This document shows, in pieces, positions 4,909 through 5,238 of a DNA stretch of 5,238 nucleotides (position 1 is the first letter of the stretch; every line of letters starts with the position of its first letter). This DNA comes from Caldifarciminota bacterium (GTDB lineage: Bacteria; Hydrothermota; Hydrothermia; LBFQ01; DSFT01). Position numbers and translations under genes: made by a program. The notes under the pieces are model-generated. The model worked only from the letters and a program-made list of their open reading frames with translations, did not search any database and had not been told where the DNA came from. Where the stretch lies: contig WGAQ01000158.1 of the NCBI GenBank assembly GCA_015494735.1, positions 1 to 5,238 on the forward strand, read 5' to 3'.

Positions 4909-5238
4909 GCACCATAGCAGCAAGGGGAAATGTAAGAGAGATACAGGAAGAGATTCTGAAATTGAAAGAGGAGCGCAATGCCGTAATACTGGCCCATAAC
5001 TATCAGTTGCCGGAAGTGCAGGATGTGGCCGATTTCGTTGGAGACAGTCTGGGACTCGCCCGAAAGGCTGCGGAGACGGATGCTGAGGTCATAGTCTTCT
5101 GCGGAGTGAACTTCATGGCAGAAACGGCCAAGATACTCAATCCGGACAAAACCGTCCTGATTCCCGACCCGAATGCAGGCTGCTCCCTGGCGAATTCCAT
5201 AACGGTGGAGCAACTGAGGGAATGGAAGAAACAGCATC
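4905..5238 (+). CDS. nadA: Quinolinate synthase NadA, N-terminal part (runs off the window)
   Basis: NadA condenses iminoaspartate with dihydroxyacetone phosphate to quinolinate, the precursor of NAD, using an oxygen-sensitive [4Fe-4S] cluster in the cytoplasm. Only the first 111 codons of a protein usually 300-350 residues long are present; the frame is open to the window end. Signatures are ILAHNYQLPEVQDVADFVGD at about 28-47 (the AHNYQ motif), VFCGVNFMAETAKIL at about 64-78, and PDPNAGCSLA at 87-96. Cys93 in that last motif is the first expected cluster ligand; Cys66 is conserved but is not a cluster ligand in this family, as I recall. The start ATG overlaps the lipoprotein stop as ATGA, with GGAGGAGG at 4887-4894 as ribosome site. 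The other two ligand cysteines lie beyond the window. The family call is secure. Confidence 0.96.
   Translation, partial: MSTIAARGNVREIQEEILKLKEERNAVILAHNYQLPEVQDVADFVGDSLGLARKAAETDAEVIVFCGVNFMAETAKILNPDKTVLIPDPNAGCSLANSITVEQLREWKKQH

Noticed and set aside
2983..4923. A 646-codon open frame on the minus strand opposite the lipoprotein gene
   Set aside because: It is exactly codon-aligned antisense to a well-supported gene and exists because that gene lacks TTA/CTA/TCA codons. Its translation is rich in His, Gly and Leu without recognisable motifs and has no ribosome site.

Overview
The window is a compact stretch of bacterial chromosome with seven protein genes and almost no non-coding DNA. 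No tRNA, rRNA, CRISPR array, insertion sequence or phage gene was seen. Bacterial signs are near-perfect Shine-Dalgarno sites, a lipobox-type signal peptide, SurA/parvulin-like modules and AT-rich boxes placed like sigma -10 elements rather than archaeal TATA boxes. Arginine is mostly AGG/AGA, isoleucine is often ATA, and TTA/CTA/TCA codons are rare. Together with very tight gene packing this resembles thermophilic or deep-branching, poorly cultured bacteria. The lipoprotein with periplasmic-folding modules suggests a cell with an outer membrane. I cannot name the lineage from the sequence alone.

Layout. (1) Bases 1-68 hold a possible -10 box and a strong ribosome binding site for a 98-aa acidic helical protein of unknown function (69-365, +). 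Its stop codon overlaps, tail to tail, the stop of a minus-strand gene. (2) The minus-strand operon is read from 2303 down to 360: queF (preQ0 reductase of tRNA queuosine synthesis), then a CNT-family nucleoside transporter, then an 86-aa protein with a CX4C motif. Its genes overlap by 8 and 4 bases, so they are probably translationally coupled. (3) A 131-base divergent control region (2304-2434) carries two oppositely facing AT-rich boxes 17-18 bases before each start codon, with no Shine-Dalgarno site, plus a bulged dyad and two TCCGGA palindromes between them. (4) The plus-strand operon from 2435 past the window end holds a SEC59/DGK1/VTE5-type CTP-dependent lipid kinase, a 633-aa lipoprotein with a TPR-like region and two diverged SurA/parvulin-like modules, and the start of nadA (quinolinate synthase). 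Both junctions are 4-base ATGA overlaps.

How the genes may work together. The queF-transporter-small protein operon is the most suggestive unit. QueF makes preQ1, a 7-deazaguanine base, and the coupled transporter belongs to a family that imports nucleosides. A link to uptake of queuosine-related compounds is therefore a reasonable but unproven idea. The plus-strand operon mixes lipid phosphorylation, envelope protein folding and NAD synthesis, which may reflect genome compaction as much as a shared pathway.
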